DNA of 64,000 nt from Huintestinicola sp051882455 (GCF_051882455.1 NZ_JBJERV010000034.1:1-64000), one strand, 5' to 3'. Shown: positions 34,925 through 43,460, numbered from the stretch's first letter. Notes: a model not told the origin generated them from the sequence alone. Numbers and translations are program-made.

Positions 34925-35305
34925 CTAAAGACAGTCCTCGGGGACAAAAGCCGCATGAAGCTCAATATCCGCCGTCCAGAACCGCTCTCCTCCGAAGACC
35001 CTGTTCAGAGAAAGAGAAAGCCTTACCCATTTAAACTCCGCCTCCGTCTCCCCGGGAGCAGAGTATCTGACCCTTACGCTCTCATTTTCAAAAAGCGAGG
35101 AAAGCCCGGCCGCCGAAGCATCGTCCACATCGGAAAGCACCGCCTTCACCGTCACCTCATGCCCCGTTCTCGTACATATTTTCTCCCCGTAAATATTCAC
35201 AAAGGAGCTCTCCTCGTCATAAACGGGAGCAGTCACCGCCGAATACCTGTCCGAGGTAATAAACCTGCTGACATCGATATTGCCTATTTTAAGATAAACG
35301 CCCAT
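34925..35305 (-). CDS. Small tail or neck protein
   Basis: A 126-aa beta-rich protein (YLKIGNIDVSRFITSDRYSA, FKWVRLSLSLNRVFGGERFW, TADIELHAAF). It could be a distal-tail, tube-like or connector component. AAAGGGGTG precedes the ATG. Position between the 142-aa gene and the hub-like gene is the only functional clue. Confidence 0.6.
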   Translation of the reverse strand: MGVYLKIGNIDVSRFITSDRYSAVTAPVYDEESSFVNIYGEKICTRTGHEVTVKAVLSDVDDASAAGLSSLFENESVRVRYSAPGETEAEFKWVRLSLSLNRVFGGERFWTADIELHAAFVPEDCL

Positions 35306-35339
35306 AAATAAACACCCCTTTCAGCTTGCTGAAAAAAAT

Positions 35340-35768
35340 TCAGCAGGCGGAAAAAACCGCCTTGACCTTAGTGCCGTAGATATCCGAAGGAGCACAGGGC
35401 GCAGCGGAAACCAGCATATTTCCCAGAAAAACCGCACCCTCTCCGCTCATATAAACACATCTCAGCGGAACGCCGTTCTCAGCCGCAGAAAGAACAGCCG
35501 CCTGTACCCCGTCCCCCGAAACGAGCAGGAAATCAAGCCTTATCTCCGCCCGTGCGGAAACAGGCACCGCCCTGTCCCCGTCCACAAAGTCCCTGATGAC
35601 CACCCTGGGGGACATATCTGCCGAAATGCCGCAAACCCCCTCAGTCACCGCCGTAAATCCATCAGCAGCGCTGTCGCCGTTTTCGGACATATCTATCCCC
35701 AGAACAAAACCGAACTCGTCAATAAACTCCCCCTTGCCAAAGCTTTTCAAAGCCTCACCGACCGTCAT
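35340..35768 (-). CDS. Phage-like structural protein
   Basis: A 142-aa protein starting MTVGEALKSFGKGEFIDEFG, with CAGGGGGTGAGG before ATG 35768. The longer open frame to 35894 overlaps the preceding gene and is rejected. It is beta-rich with few charged clusters (VPVSARAEIRLDFLLVSGDGV). The length and place would suit a tail-tube or minor tail protein; this is inference. Confidence 0.6.
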   Translation of the reverse strand: MTVGEALKSFGKGEFIDEFGFVLGIDMSENGDSAADGFTAVTEGVCGISADMSPRVVIRDFVDGDRAVPVSARAEIRLDFLLVSGDGVQAAVLSAAENGVPLRCVYMSGEGAVFLGNMLVSAAPCAPSDIYGTKVKAVFSAC

Positions 35769-35772
35769 ATCC

Positions 35773-36120
35773 TCACCCCCTGTAAATAACCTCAATTTCC
35801 TTTTCAATGCGGATAAACCCGTTTTCCTTCGCCTCAGTGATGACCGCGGGAAAAGGGGAGCATATCTTAATAATGCCCTCCCCGGAAAAAGCACAAAGAC
35901 TTTCCGCCGCCCCGTCAGCCAGCCCGAGAAGCTCTCTCCTGCCGCCGAAGCCCGAAGCGGAGATAACAGCCTTAGTCCTGACTATCCCCCCCTCATACAG
36001 CTTTACAAAGCCGCCGTCCCCCTTCGGTATAACAGTAACATCACCTGCGCCATACGCCCCCATATCAGCGGCGCTGCAAAGTACCTCAAGGAGCTCCTCA
36101 CTGCTTTTTATCCTCTTCAT
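35773..36120 (-). CDS. Small phage-like structural protein
   Basis: A 115-aa protein from ATG 36120 with AGGAAAGGAGG 5 nt upstream. The sequence KRIKSSEELLEVLCSAAD, then DVTVIPKGDGG and KAVISASGFGGRREL suggests a mixed alpha/beta fold. It stands where head-closure or tail-terminator genes usually lie. It is preceded by a 74-nt gap containing a short palindrome. Confidence 0.6.
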   Translation of the reverse strand: MKRIKSSEELLEVLCSAADMGAYGAGDVTVIPKGDGGFVKLYEGGIVRTKAVISASGFGGRRELLGLADGAAESLCAFSGEGIIKICSPFPAVITEAKENGFIRIEKEIEVIYRG

Positions 36121-36180
36121 TTTTCCTCCTTTCCTGAGCCGTCCGTTATGATTTATACTAATCTTTAATCGTTCTGTAGA

Positions 36181-36205
36181 CAAAGGCTGCAGGCTCAGCC
36201 CGATC
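36181..36205. repeat. GCAGGCT-palindrome in gap between structural genes
   Basis: GGCTG-CAGGCT-CAGCC lies directly beyond the stop of the head-tail stopper gene. A near-identical copy occurs at 16677-16696 beyond the ABC permease stop, and a related one at about 22573-22590. Confidence 0.5.
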
Positions 36206-36533
36206 CCAGTCCCAGAACAATAAACCTGAGCCTGCCGCCCAGATAATGATACTTTATCTCCGTCACCCGAAACTCCTCGCCGCGGATGATCACCGAGCAG
36301 AACCCCGCCGAAAAAGCAGCGTCCTCGGGCATACTCCTGCCGCAGTCATAAAAGATCCTGCCCCGTGAGAAAACAGCCTCGCCGTTCCTGCCCGAATTTT
36401 TCTGCCTGTATATCTCAATGCGTACTCTCCGCAGCGGAATTTCGGAAATGACCTCTCTTGTGCCGAAAATATCACCGCCGCCATAGGTCCTTAAAATGCA
36501 GCTTCCGTCAAGAAGCCTGTACGGGATATGCAT
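36195..36533 (-). CDS. Head-tail stopper-like protein
   Basis: A 112-aa basic protein (LRRVRIEIYRQKNSGRNGEAVFSRGRIFYD, EEFRVTEIKYHYLGGRLRF). The small beta-barrel-like pattern and the location directly after the adaptor-like gene fit head-closure or stopper proteins. ATGA overlap with the preceding gene. The assignment rests on gene order and size. Confidence 0.6.
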   Translation of the reverse strand: MHIPYRLLDGSCILRTYGGGDIFGTREVISEIPLRRVRIEIYRQKNSGRNGEAVFSRGRIFYDCGRSMPEDAAFSAGFCSVIIRGEEFRVTEIKYHYLGGRLRFIVLGLGSG

Positions 36534-36859
36534 CAGGCTCTCACCTCCACATCGCCTCTGAATAAATGCCCCGCCCTTTCAAGAATAGCCGCAGCTCTCG
36601 GGCAAATAGCCCCCGCATCTGCATATTCAGCGGAAATATCCCCTATCTTCACCGAAGAAAAGCCCTCATTTTCGGAAATAAACTCAGCCTGAGCGCATAC
36701 CGCCCTGAAAAATTCGACCTGCTCCTCCCGTGAAAAATGATCGTTCAGTACATAACCCCCAAGGATATCAGCAGCACAGCGGATAAAGGGCATAATGACC
36801 TCTTCCTCCTCCGCCCCGCCGAAGACCGACCTGTAAAATTCATAATCGGGATATATCAA
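36533..36859 (-). CDS. Head-tail connector (gp6-like adaptor)
   Basis: A 108-aa helical acidic protein starting at TTG 36859 (GGGGGTGACG upstream): IYPDYEFYRSVFGG, IRCAADILGGYVLNDHF, EFFRAVCAQAEFI. This matches the all-helical HK97 gp6/SPP1 gp15 adaptor family in length, composition and position just after the capsid gene. Confidence 0.7.
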   Translation of the reverse strand: MIYPDYEFYRSVFGGAEEEEVIMPFIRCAADILGGYVLNDHFSREEQVEFFRAVCAQAEFISENEGFSSVKIGDISAEYADAGAICPRAAAILERAGHLFRGDVEVRA

Positions 36860-36893
36860 AAAGCGTCACCCCCCTTCTCCCCGAAAAATATGG

Positions 36894-37021
36894 ACCTGTC
36901 TTCACAAGAAATGTGTGCGGATTTTCGAGCATAATTTTGTCTAAGACAAGGCAAAGATCATTAACGCAGTCTTAGGCAAAATTTGCCGAAAAGACGTGCG
37001 TATATGCTTGTGAAGACAGGT
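36894..37021. repeat. 128-bp fold-back (inverted-repeat) element
   Basis: The outer arms are perfect 15-mers: ACCTGTCTTCACAAG (36894-36908) and its complement (37007-37021). Inner arms AATTTTGTCTAAGAC (36933-36947) and 36969-36983 match 14 of 15, and TTTTCG/CGAAAA pairs lie between. The loop is about 21 nt. The element fills nearly the whole gap between the capsid and connector genes and has no coding frame. It could be a MITE or an RNA processing/attenuation structure. Confidence 0.85.
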
Positions 37022-37027
37022 TCTGTA

Positions 37028-37897
37028 TCAGACAGTGGCAGTGTGGCAGTAAACGCCCGCTGCCTTGTTAGCGTAAACGGAGCAGAGACCGTAGCTTCTG
37101 TAGCCGTACTTCCAGGAATCCGCATCGGGATTATTGGCAGGGCTTACAATTTTTGGCAGAGCGTGCTTTGTAAACTGAATTACCGCAGGCTTGTGAACTA
37201 TCATAAAGTTGATGTTCTTACCGCCGGTCGCCTTGGAGTAGCCGCCGCCCTCTTCGCCGCTGGAAACGCCGTCATTGAGCTTGACAGCGGAGTAAAATCT
37301 TGACTGAGGCACCACAACGATACTGTCAAAGCCTGCCATAACAGCTCTTGACTTAGTGGTGTCCATATCGTCGATCATACCCTTGAGAACAGGGGTGATA
37401 AAGAGTATCCTGTCCTCGGAAGGCACCTCCGCAGCGTCCATAGCGCTTACCGCCTTTCTGATGGCAGCCGCAGCCGCCTCTCCGCTTGAAAGGTCGCCCG
37501 ACTCCTTGGAAATGCCGCTTGTGCCCGCAATGGAAGCAAATCTGAAAGCGTCAAGCTCGGGAACAGCCTTAGTTCTCACAAATTCGCCTGCCAGAGCGCC
37601 GAAAGCAATGCTCTGGCTCTCCTCGTTGTCCATAGCGTCAACGGAGAACATTCTGCCTCTCTCGTAGCTGAACTTGACAGTCTGCCATGTAAGGCTCACA
37701 TTGCCGTCCACATAGCCGCTGTTTCTGGAATAATCCGCAAGCCCGTCCATAGAGAGCTTAGGGATAACTATCTCGTTGGCGTTGGCGCCCTCTCTTGCAA
37801 GAGCCGCGTCAGACTCAAGCACAGCAGTCTTGGCATTTTCTCTGTAGGTCTCGTCAAGGAGAGATGCATACTTCTTAGCAAGTGTAATAGTGTTCAT
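37028..37897 (-). CDS. Major capsid protein
   Basis: A 289-aa protein with features of phage coat proteins of the HK97 fold class: NTITLAKKYASLLDETYRENAKT, a helical segment followed by KLSMDGLADYSRNSGYVDGNVSLTWQ at the E-loop region, and a C-terminal domain with VVPQSRFYSAVK and HKPAVIQFTKHALPKI. No prohead protease gene precedes it; a scaffold-like gene does. ACGGAGG is upstream of ATG 37897. Family confidence is moderate because recognition is by pattern and context. Confidence 0.8.
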   Translation of the reverse strand: MNTITLAKKYASLLDETYRENAKTAVLESDAALAREGANANEIVIPKLSMDGLADYSRNSGYVDGNVSLTWQTVKFSYERGRMFSVDAMDNEESQSIAFGALAGEFVRTKAVPELDAFRFASIAGTSGISKESGDLSSGEAAAAAIRKAVSAMDAAEVPSEDRILFITPVLKGMIDDMDTTKSRAVMAGFDSIVVVPQSRFYSAVKLNDGVSSGEEGGGYSKATGGKNINFMIVHKPAVIQFTKHALPKIVSPANNPDADSWKYGYRSYGLCSVYANKAAGVYCHTATV

Positions 37898-37968
37898 AAA
37901 TAAAATACCTCCGTAAATTTAAAAATAAAATTGATCGATATGTGTGATTTGGGGAAAAAGCCCAAAGC

Positions 37969-38361
37969 TTACTCCTTCAGCCCGAAAGCCCTTCTCAGCG
38001 CAAAGCTGTCACCCTTTGACTTCTCGGCAGCAACACCGGTAGTAATGCCGCCCCCCGAAGCGGAAATTCTTCCGAAAGCAGCCCTTGCCGCCTCTTCAAA
38101 ATCCACCCCGTCCTTTTCGGCGTAAAATCTGCCGAGACAGATAACGTCCTCCGTCATAGCCCCGGGCACGCCCATCTCGGCGCAAACGCATTTTGCCCTG
38201 AGATAAGCATTTTCGCTTTCTGCCGCCGCAAGCAAAGCCTCCAGCTCCGCCTCACGTGAAACGGATTTCTCGGAAGCCGCTTCATCGGGATCCGCTTCTT
38301 TAGAAGTCATTTCCTCCGAAACCTCGGGAACGACCTCCTCGGTCAAAATTTCCTCATTCAT
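37969..38361 (-). CDS. Capsid scaffold-like protein
   Basis: A 130-aa protein with an extremely acidic N-terminus (about 20 Glu/Asp in the first 45 residues), a central coiled coil (REAELEALLAAAESENAYL) and a basic C-terminal tail (EKSKGDSFALRRAFGLKE). This is the usual layout of small phage scaffolding proteins, whose C-terminus contacts the coat. It overlaps the portal stop by 4 nt and precedes the capsid gene. Confidence 0.75.
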   Translation of the reverse strand: MNEEILTEEVVPEVSEEMTSKEADPDEAASEKSVSREAELEALLAAAESENAYLRAKCVCAEMGVPGAMTEDVICLGRFYAEKDGVDFEEAARAAFGRISASGGGITTGVAAEKSKGDSFALRRAFGLKE

Positions 38362-39755
38362 TTAAGTAAACTCCTTTCCTTTTCTATCTTCTCAAGCTCC
38401 CTCACAGCGTCCTCCTCGGAGCATTCCAGAGCCGCCATAACAGCGGAGACCCGACTGATAAGCCCCGCTTCCACGAGCCTTATGTTCCTGTCGATTATCT
38501 CGTCCCTGTCAACGGTCTGCCTGTCCGAGAAAGCTACCCTCACATTCACCTCCTCGAGGGGGAGCGCGCCGCACATCTGACCGCAGCGGATAATGCATCT
38601 CACCGCATTTTCGATAAGCTCCGCCGCCAGACAGCGGTTAGTCTGCATGGTAATTTCGGTGCGGGTCTCCATGCTCTTGACCTCAGCCGCCGTCCTAAGC
38701 CCCGCGGAGCTGTTAAATGACAGCGTGCCCGAGGACAGTCCCGCCTGGAAGCAAAGAATGTCCAGCAGCGCATTTATCGCCTCCACGTGTTCGGAAACTC
38801 TCAGCTCGCAGGTGTTGTCGGTAATTTTCAGTTCCTGCTCCTCATCGCATTTGAGCGCCTGATAGACCTCATCGTCAGCGTCAAAATACCTGCTTATCCT
38901 GCCCGTATCGGGGTCAACCACCGTCCGAATGCATGAGCTTGGCACGATTATCCTCTTTCGTCCCAGCACGAACTCCCGTGAAAAGCTGTCAAAAGCAATG
39001 TCCAGCGCCTTTAGGGTGTCTGTGCAGTTGGCAAAGCAGCTGAGCCCTAAAAGAGACCCTTCCGACAGATTGTTGTCCCCCGCAGGACGAAAATACGCAA
39101 ACATAGGCACGTCCATGGACGGATATTCCGACCTTTCCGAAAGCCCGCCGAAAACCTCCTCCACAGGTATCTCGCAGGAAAGAGAACCGCCCTTCATTTC
39201 AAAAAGCCTGCGGTCAATAACAGCATGACCGCCCTTCATTCCGTGCCGCTCGAATAAGGCAAATTCCCTGCCTCCCCGAAGAAAACGACTTCCGAAAATG
39301 CCCTCACAGATGCCGCCCCGACCGCTTCCCGTGGGAATAAAATCCTCCGCGGAAATGTAATCAACAGACACCCTGCCCCCGTCAATGTAAATTTTCATAG
39401 CGCCGCCGCCTAAAGCGTAAGCCCTGCTGAAAAAAGCGGGAGCCTTTTCCCAGAAGCCATTCTCCTGCAAAATGCGCAGAGCATATTCCTGCTGCGCGGG
39501 GCTCTTGCAGAAAATATCCGCTTGACTTGAAAAGGTAAGGGACGCCAGACTGTCGCAAAGGACCTTTGCGCACCCCATCTGAGCGATTCTCCTTTCCCCC
39601 TTGCCGTAAAGCCCCGACCTTTTCACATAAGCCCAGGGCGGCTCGCCGCGGTAAATACTTCCGCACACCTCAATAACATTTCTGAAAAACTCCTCCTCAA
39701 GAGGAATTTTCGTATCGGGGAAGGCTCTCGCCGCCCCGCTGATGATATTACCCAT
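38358..39755 (-). CDS. Phage portal protein
   Basis: A 465-aa protein placed between terminase and scaffold. Portal-type features are the N-terminal clamp region (YRGEPPWAYVKRSGLYGKGERR), a beta-rich wing (GGAMKIYIDGGRVSVDYISAEDFIPT) and long C-terminal helices (SAGLRTAAEVKSMETRTEITMQTNRCLAAELIENAVRC, written here only to locate residues 365-400). It forms the dodecameric DNA gate of the head. AGGAGG lies 6 nt before the ATG. Confidence 0.85.
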   Translation of the reverse strand: MGNIISGAARAFPDTKIPLEEEFFRNVIEVCGSIYRGEPPWAYVKRSGLYGKGERRIAQMGCAKVLCDSLASLTFSSQADIFCKSPAQQEYALRILQENGFWEKAPAFFSRAYALGGGAMKIYIDGGRVSVDYISAEDFIPTGSGRGGICEGIFGSRFLRGGREFALFERHGMKGGHAVIDRRLFEMKGGSLSCEIPVEEVFGGLSERSEYPSMDVPMFAYFRPAGDNNLSEGSLLGLSCFANCTDTLKALDIAFDSFSREFVLGRKRIIVPSSCIRTVVDPDTGRISRYFDADDEVYQALKCDEEQELKITDNTCELRVSEHVEAINALLDILCFQAGLSSGTLSFNSSAGLRTAAEVKSMETRTEITMQTNRCLAAELIENAVRCIIRCGQMCGALPLEEVNVRVAFSDRQTVDRDEIIDRNIRLVEAGLISRVSAVMAALECSEEDAVRELEKIEKERSLLK

Positions 39756-39770
39756 AAAACCTCCTGTAAA

Positions 39771-41027
39771 TTACCTTGCCGCCGCAAGAATTTCCCTCAT
39801 TCTCCTCTCGGTGGAATACTCCTGAGCGTCCAGACTGTCCACATTAACGGAGCCGTCGTCCAGTCTCCTGTCCGTCCCCCCCGTCTCCCATACCGCCTCG
39901 GTGAATGCCTTGATGGTGTTCACGCACTTAGCGGCAATGCGGTACCTTCCCGAGCTCATCATCGAGGAGTAAAATCTGATGCGCTGCCCGATGTCCCCCT
40001 TTCTGGCATTGTGTATCTCAACGGGAAGACGCTCTTTCCGCGCCGCATTCTCAAGCCCCCTTATAAGGACCTGCTCAGCGCTGTCGCAGTAAACGTCCCT
40101 GAGACAGGGATAGCTTCGTAAGGCTTTTTTAATGAACCTCACAAAATCCCTCTCCAGCTCCGCAGGCGAAATTATCCCCTGCCTGTAATACTCGTCAAGA
40201 GTGATTATCCTCTTGTACCCCGCCGTGTACCCCGTCAGATTAAAAGCAGTAGCAGAGCCGTTCCCGCCGAAATCCACCCCCACGTCCGCCATAATGATGT
40301 CCGAAGCCCTGACCCTTTTTAGAATGAACCTCTCGGGAGCGTCCGCAAAGTCCCTGTAAATGACCCCCTCAGCGCATTTCCACTTGCCGAGAATGAACCT
40401 GTCATAATACACCGACCCCGCATAATCTCTTTTGAGCGCCTTAACAAAGCTCTCGGGGAGCTTGGGGTTATCGTCAATGGTAAAACGTGAAGCCCTCACC
40501 GAGCCGTTTTTCACCCCCTCGTCAATAAATTTTTTCAGCCAGTGATTTGGAGAAGCGGGATTGCAGCTGCCGTCAAAAATGGAATTAGGGCGGTCAAGCC
40601 TCGACATTATCATTCTGAAAACGTCCTCGCTCCATGTGGTCATCTCGTCCCCGTAGCAGTAGGAAAGGCTCAGTCCCTGAAGCTTGTCCGCACAGCCGCT
40701 GCGGAAAGCCCCGAAAATGAAGCAGTCCCTGCCGAAAAGCCTGACCATACCGCCGCTTTTGACCCTCCCCACCAGCTTTTCCCCGAACATCTGCCGCATA
40801 GGGTCAATGATGTTCCGTGAAACGCTGCCCTCAGTGTTGCCCACCAGAGCGATAGCCCCATTCTCATCGGCAGCAAGTATCCTGTTGGGAATGCGGTAAA
40901 AGTCCAGGAAGGTCTTGCCCGACCGCACCGCCCCCACAGAAATGTTCCACCTTTTCGGCTCATAGGTGGAAATGCGCATGACCTCCTCCTGCTTAGGAGT
41001 CAGAGACAATTCCCGGACCAAACACAT
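39771..41027 (-). CDS. terL: Phage terminase large subunit
   Basis: The packaging motor. The protein is about 418 aa, with a Walker A-like loop SVGAVRSGKTFLDF, a hydrophobic Walker B-type strand LSYCYGDEMTTW, coupling motif DGSCNPASPNHW, and nuclease-domain Asp residues in ADVGVDFGG and YCDSAEQ. This is a complete two-domain TerL of the PBSX-like type. ATG 41027 directly follows AAAGGAGCG; TTG 41021 has better spacing and may be the true start. Both lie inside the end of terS. Confidence 0.92.
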   Translation of the reverse strand: MCLVRELSLTPKQEEVMRISTYEPKRWNISVGAVRSGKTFLDFYRIPNRILAADENGAIALVGNTEGSVSRNIIDPMRQMFGEKLVGRVKSGGMVRLFGRDCFIFGAFRSGCADKLQGLSLSYCYGDEMTTWSEDVFRMIMSRLDRPNSIFDGSCNPASPNHWLKKFIDEGVKNGSVRASRFTIDDNPKLPESFVKALKRDYAGSVYYDRFILGKWKCAEGVIYRDFADAPERFILKRVRASDIIMADVGVDFGGNGSATAFNLTGYTAGYKRIITLDEYYRQGIISPAELERDFVRFIKKALRSYPCLRDVYCDSAEQVLIRGLENAARKERLPVEIHNARKGDIGQRIRFYSSMMSSGRYRIAAKCVNTIKAFTEAVWETGGTDRRLDDGSVNVDSLDAQEYSTERRMREILAAAR

Positions 41028-41343
41028 CGCTCCTTTCAAATAACCCCCTCAGCTCGGCAACAGCGTCCTTCTCCGCCATATCCTCGCCGCCGTAGATCCC
41101 GTAAATGCGGCAGAGTATCTCCAGAGCCCTCAGCTTGTCGTAAAGCTTTATCTCAATGCCCTTTGTGCCTGCCTTCACTGAAGCCAGCGCCTTCCTGCAA
41201 TCGGCTGAGAGCCGCCCCGTGTCGGTGAGGATAATGACCTGCTCCCCGTTCTCACCCTCTGCGATCTTTGCAAACTTGGAGAAATCGGAAAAAGCAATAG
41301 CCGCCAGCTCACCCAGCACCGCCTTTCGTGTGATCTTTCTCAT
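40993..41343 (-). CDS. terS: Terminase small subunit
   Basis: A 116-aa protein with an N-terminal helical DNA-binding-like part (ITRKAVLGELAAIAFSDFSKFAKIAE), a beta hairpin (EQVIILTDTGRLS) and a C-terminal oligomerisation segment (KLYDKLRALEILCRIYGIYG). This follows the pattern of Firmicutes terminase small subunits, including the DKLRALE-x-L phrase. It overlaps terL. Confidence 0.85.
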   Translation of the reverse strand: MRKITRKAVLGELAAIAFSDFSKFAKIAEGENGEQVIILTDTGRLSADCRKALASVKAGTKGIEIKLYDKLRALEILCRIYGIYGGEDMAEKDAVAELRGLFERSDVFGPGIVSDS

Positions 41344-41371
41344 AAATGTGACCCCCTTTTATCCGAACAAA

Positions 41372-41569
41372 TCAGTATTCGTAATTGTTAAAAATAAAAT
41401 CCCTGAACTCCCTGCCGTACTCTCTGAGGAAATCGAAGAGAATACTGTCGGTAACATTGCCCGAAATATTATCGGCGAAGCAGTCGAGACACATCTCGAA
41501 TCTCTCCACCTCTTCGGCGGGCACCTCATCGCCGCAAACAGGGCAGAAGCATTTTTCACGTCTTGCCAA
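41372..41569 (-). CDS. Small zinc-ribbon-like protein
   Basis: A 65-aa protein starting at TTG 41569 (AAAGGAGG 9 nt upstream; an earlier TTG at 41575 is too close). It has CPVCG and CLDC pairs about 18 residues apart, followed by an acidic aromatic tail (FDFLREYGREFRDFIFNNYEY). It is the first gene of the phage-like transcript. It may be a regulator or a packaging accessory. No family name is assigned. Confidence 0.7.
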   Translation of the reverse strand: MARREKCFCPVCGDEVPAEEVERFEMCLDCFADNISGNVTDSILFDFLREYGREFRDFIFNNYEY

Positions 41570-41610
41570 CCGCAAGCCTCCTTTCTAAAACATTTGTTTG
41601 CTGTAATCAT

Positions 41611-41639
41611 ATAATAGCACATCTGTGTCAAAATGTCAA
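41611..41639 (-). promoter_or_regulatory. Promoter of the phage-like cluster
   Basis: Minus-strand TTGACA (41634-41639), 17-nt spacer, TATTAT (41611-41616), a strong vegetative promoter. No early-gene switch region or repressor operator is visible. Confidence 0.8.
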
Positions 41640-41738
41640 GCCTTTTTTGCAAATTTCCGAAAGTTTGTTCTATTTATATAAAAACATCTGTTCTATTTTA
41701 TGCAAAATTTATAATATCCGACAACAGCAGCCCCACAA

Positions 41739-41767
41739 TTGACATTCTCCGCAATATGTGGTATAAT
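41739..41767 (+). promoter_or_regulatory. Promoter of purB
   Basis: TTGACA (41739-41744), 17-nt spacer, TATAAT (41762-41767). It is divergent from the phage-cluster promoter, about 100 nt away. Confidence 0.9.
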
Positions 41768-41806
41768 AATAAAATAATATCAATCCCCGAAAGGATGTAA
41801 TCAACA

Positions 41807-43243
41807 ATGAAGGATACAAGCACCTACGAATCCCCCTTCTGCACCCGATATGCAAGCAAGGAAATGCAGTATATTTTCTCCGCCGACAAGAAATTCACCA
41901 CCTGGCGCCGTCTCTGGGTGGCGCTTGCAAGAGCGGAAATGAAGCTCGGGCTCCCCGTAACACAGGAGCAGGTAGACGAGCTTGAAGCAAATATCGACAA
42001 TATCGACTATGAGTGCGCCGCCGAGCGAGAGAAGCTGGTGCGCCACGACGTAATGGCACACGTCTATACCTACGGACAGGCGTGCCCCAAGGCAGCGGGA
42101 ATAATCCACCTGGGTGCCACCTCCTGCTATGTGGGCGACAATACCGACATCATCGTCATGAGAGACGCAATGCAGGTAATACTCAAGAAGCTCGTCACCG
42201 TTATCGCCCAGCTGTCCGACTTTGCCGAGAAGTATAAGGATATGCCCGCCCTTGCCTATACCCACCTCCAGCCCGCCCAGCTCACCACCGTTGGCAAGAG
42301 AGCCACCCTCTGGATAAACGAGCTGCTCATGGACCTTGACGAGCTTGAGTACAGGATAAAGAACCTGAAGCTTTTAGGCTCCAAGGGCACCACAGGCACC
42401 CAGGCGTCCTTCAAGGAGCTTTTCGAGGGAGATTCCTCCAAGGTCAAGGAGCTTGAGAGAATGATAGCCGAGGAAATGGGCTTTGACGCTGTAGTACCCG
42501 TTTCCGGACAGACCTATTCCAGAAAGATAGATTCCCAGATAGTAAATACTCTCGGAAATATCGCCCAGTCCGCAATGAAGTTCGCCAACGATATGAGAAT
42601 ACTCCAGAACTTCAAGGAAATGGAAGAGCCCTTTGAGAAAAACCAGATAGGCTCCTCCGCAATGCCCTATAAGAGAAATCCCATGCGCTGCGAGAGAATA
42701 ACCGCCCTTGCAAGATACCTTATCATCGACACCCTGAACCCCGCCTTCACCTCGGGCACCCAGTGGTTCGAGAGAACTCTCGATGACTCCGCAAACAAGA
42801 GAATATCCGTAGCCGAGGGCTTCCTCGCCTGCGACGCTATCCTCAATATAATGATAAACGTCACCGCAAATCCCGTGGTATATCCCAAGGTAATACGCCA
42901 GAGAATAATGAGAGAGCTTCCCTTTATGGCATCCGAGAACATCATGATGGATGCCGTAAAGAAGGGCGGCAACCGTCAGGAGCTTCACGAGAAGATACGC
43001 ACCTATGCAATGGAAGCAGGCAAGCAGGTCAAGGAAGAGGGTCTTGAAAACGACCTTATCGAGCGTATCCTTGCCGACCCCTCCTTCGGACTCAAGCGTG
43101 AGGATATCGAAGCAGTGCTTGTTCCCGAAAACTATACGGGAAGAAGCTCCGAGCAGGTATCTGAGTTCCTTGAGGAATGCGTAAAGCCCGTGCTTGAAAA
43201 GTATAAGGACCTGACCCACGAATCAGCAGAAATAAACGTATAA
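41807..43243 (+). CDS. purB: Adenylosuccinate lyase
   Basis: Catalyses two fumarate-releasing steps of purine synthesis (SAICAR to AICAR, adenylosuccinate to AMP). The 478-aa protein has the superfamily signature GSSAMPYKRNPMRCERI on its mobile loop, plus THLQPAQLTTVGKRA and LGATSCYVGDNTD. The start has CCCCGAAAGGATG upstream. It is a stand-alone housekeeping gene with its own promoter and terminator, immediately next to the phage-like cluster. Confidence 0.96.
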   Translation: MKDTSTYESPFCTRYASKEMQYIFSADKKFTTWRRLWVALARAEMKLGLPVTQEQVDELEANIDNIDYECAAEREKLVRHDVMAHVYTYGQACPKAAGIIHLGATSCYVGDNTDIIVMRDAMQVILKKLVTVIAQLSDFAEKYKDMPALAYTHLQPAQLTTVGKRATLWINELLMDLDELEYRIKNLKLLGSKGTTGTQASFKELFEGDSSKVKELERMIAEEMGFDAVVPVSGQTYSRKIDSQIVNTLGNIAQSAMKFANDMRILQNFKEMEEPFEKNQIGSSAMPYKRNPMRCERITALARYLIIDTLNPAFTSGTQWFERTLDDSANKRISVAEGFLACDAILNIMINVTANPVVYPKVIRQRIMRELPFMASENIMMDAVKKGGNRQELHEKIRTYAMEAGKQVKEEGLENDLIERILADPSFGLKREDIEAVLVPENYTGRSSEQVSEFLEECVKPVLEKYKDLTHESAEINV

Positions 43244-43254
43244 TAAAAATCAAC

Positions 43255-43291
43255 ATATCCGTCCTGCGGACCCGCAGGGCGGATATTTCTA
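43255..43291 (+). terminator. Terminator of purB
   Basis: ATATCCG-T-CCTGCGG / CCGCAGG-G-CGGATAT with an AC loop, followed by TTCTATAG. Confidence 0.8.
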
Positions 43292-43394
43292 TAGTAAACC
43301 GTTAAGTAGAAAATTTCGTATAACTGCACAAAAAATCCCGATATAATTTTCGGAACAAAAAGGGCAAACAGCCCGTACCGCCTTAAATTGGGAC

Positions 43395-43423
43395 TTTACA
43401 AAACCCGAAAAATGTTATATAAT
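43395..43423 (+). promoter_or_regulatory. Promoter of pullulanase
   Basis: TTTACA (43395-43400), 17-nt spacer, TATAAT (43418-43423). A second TATAAT lies just downstream. The 217-nt gap before it holds the purB terminator and nothing else recognised. Confidence 0.65.
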
Positions 43424-43460
43424 AAAAGTAATATTGTTATAATACAAAAAGGAAAGGGTT

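Noticed and set aside
30053..41806. Attachment-site duplication flanking the phage-like cluster
   Set aside because: No convincing direct repeat was found by eye between the two flanks (30053-30185 and 41640-41806), and no tRNA gene is adjacent.
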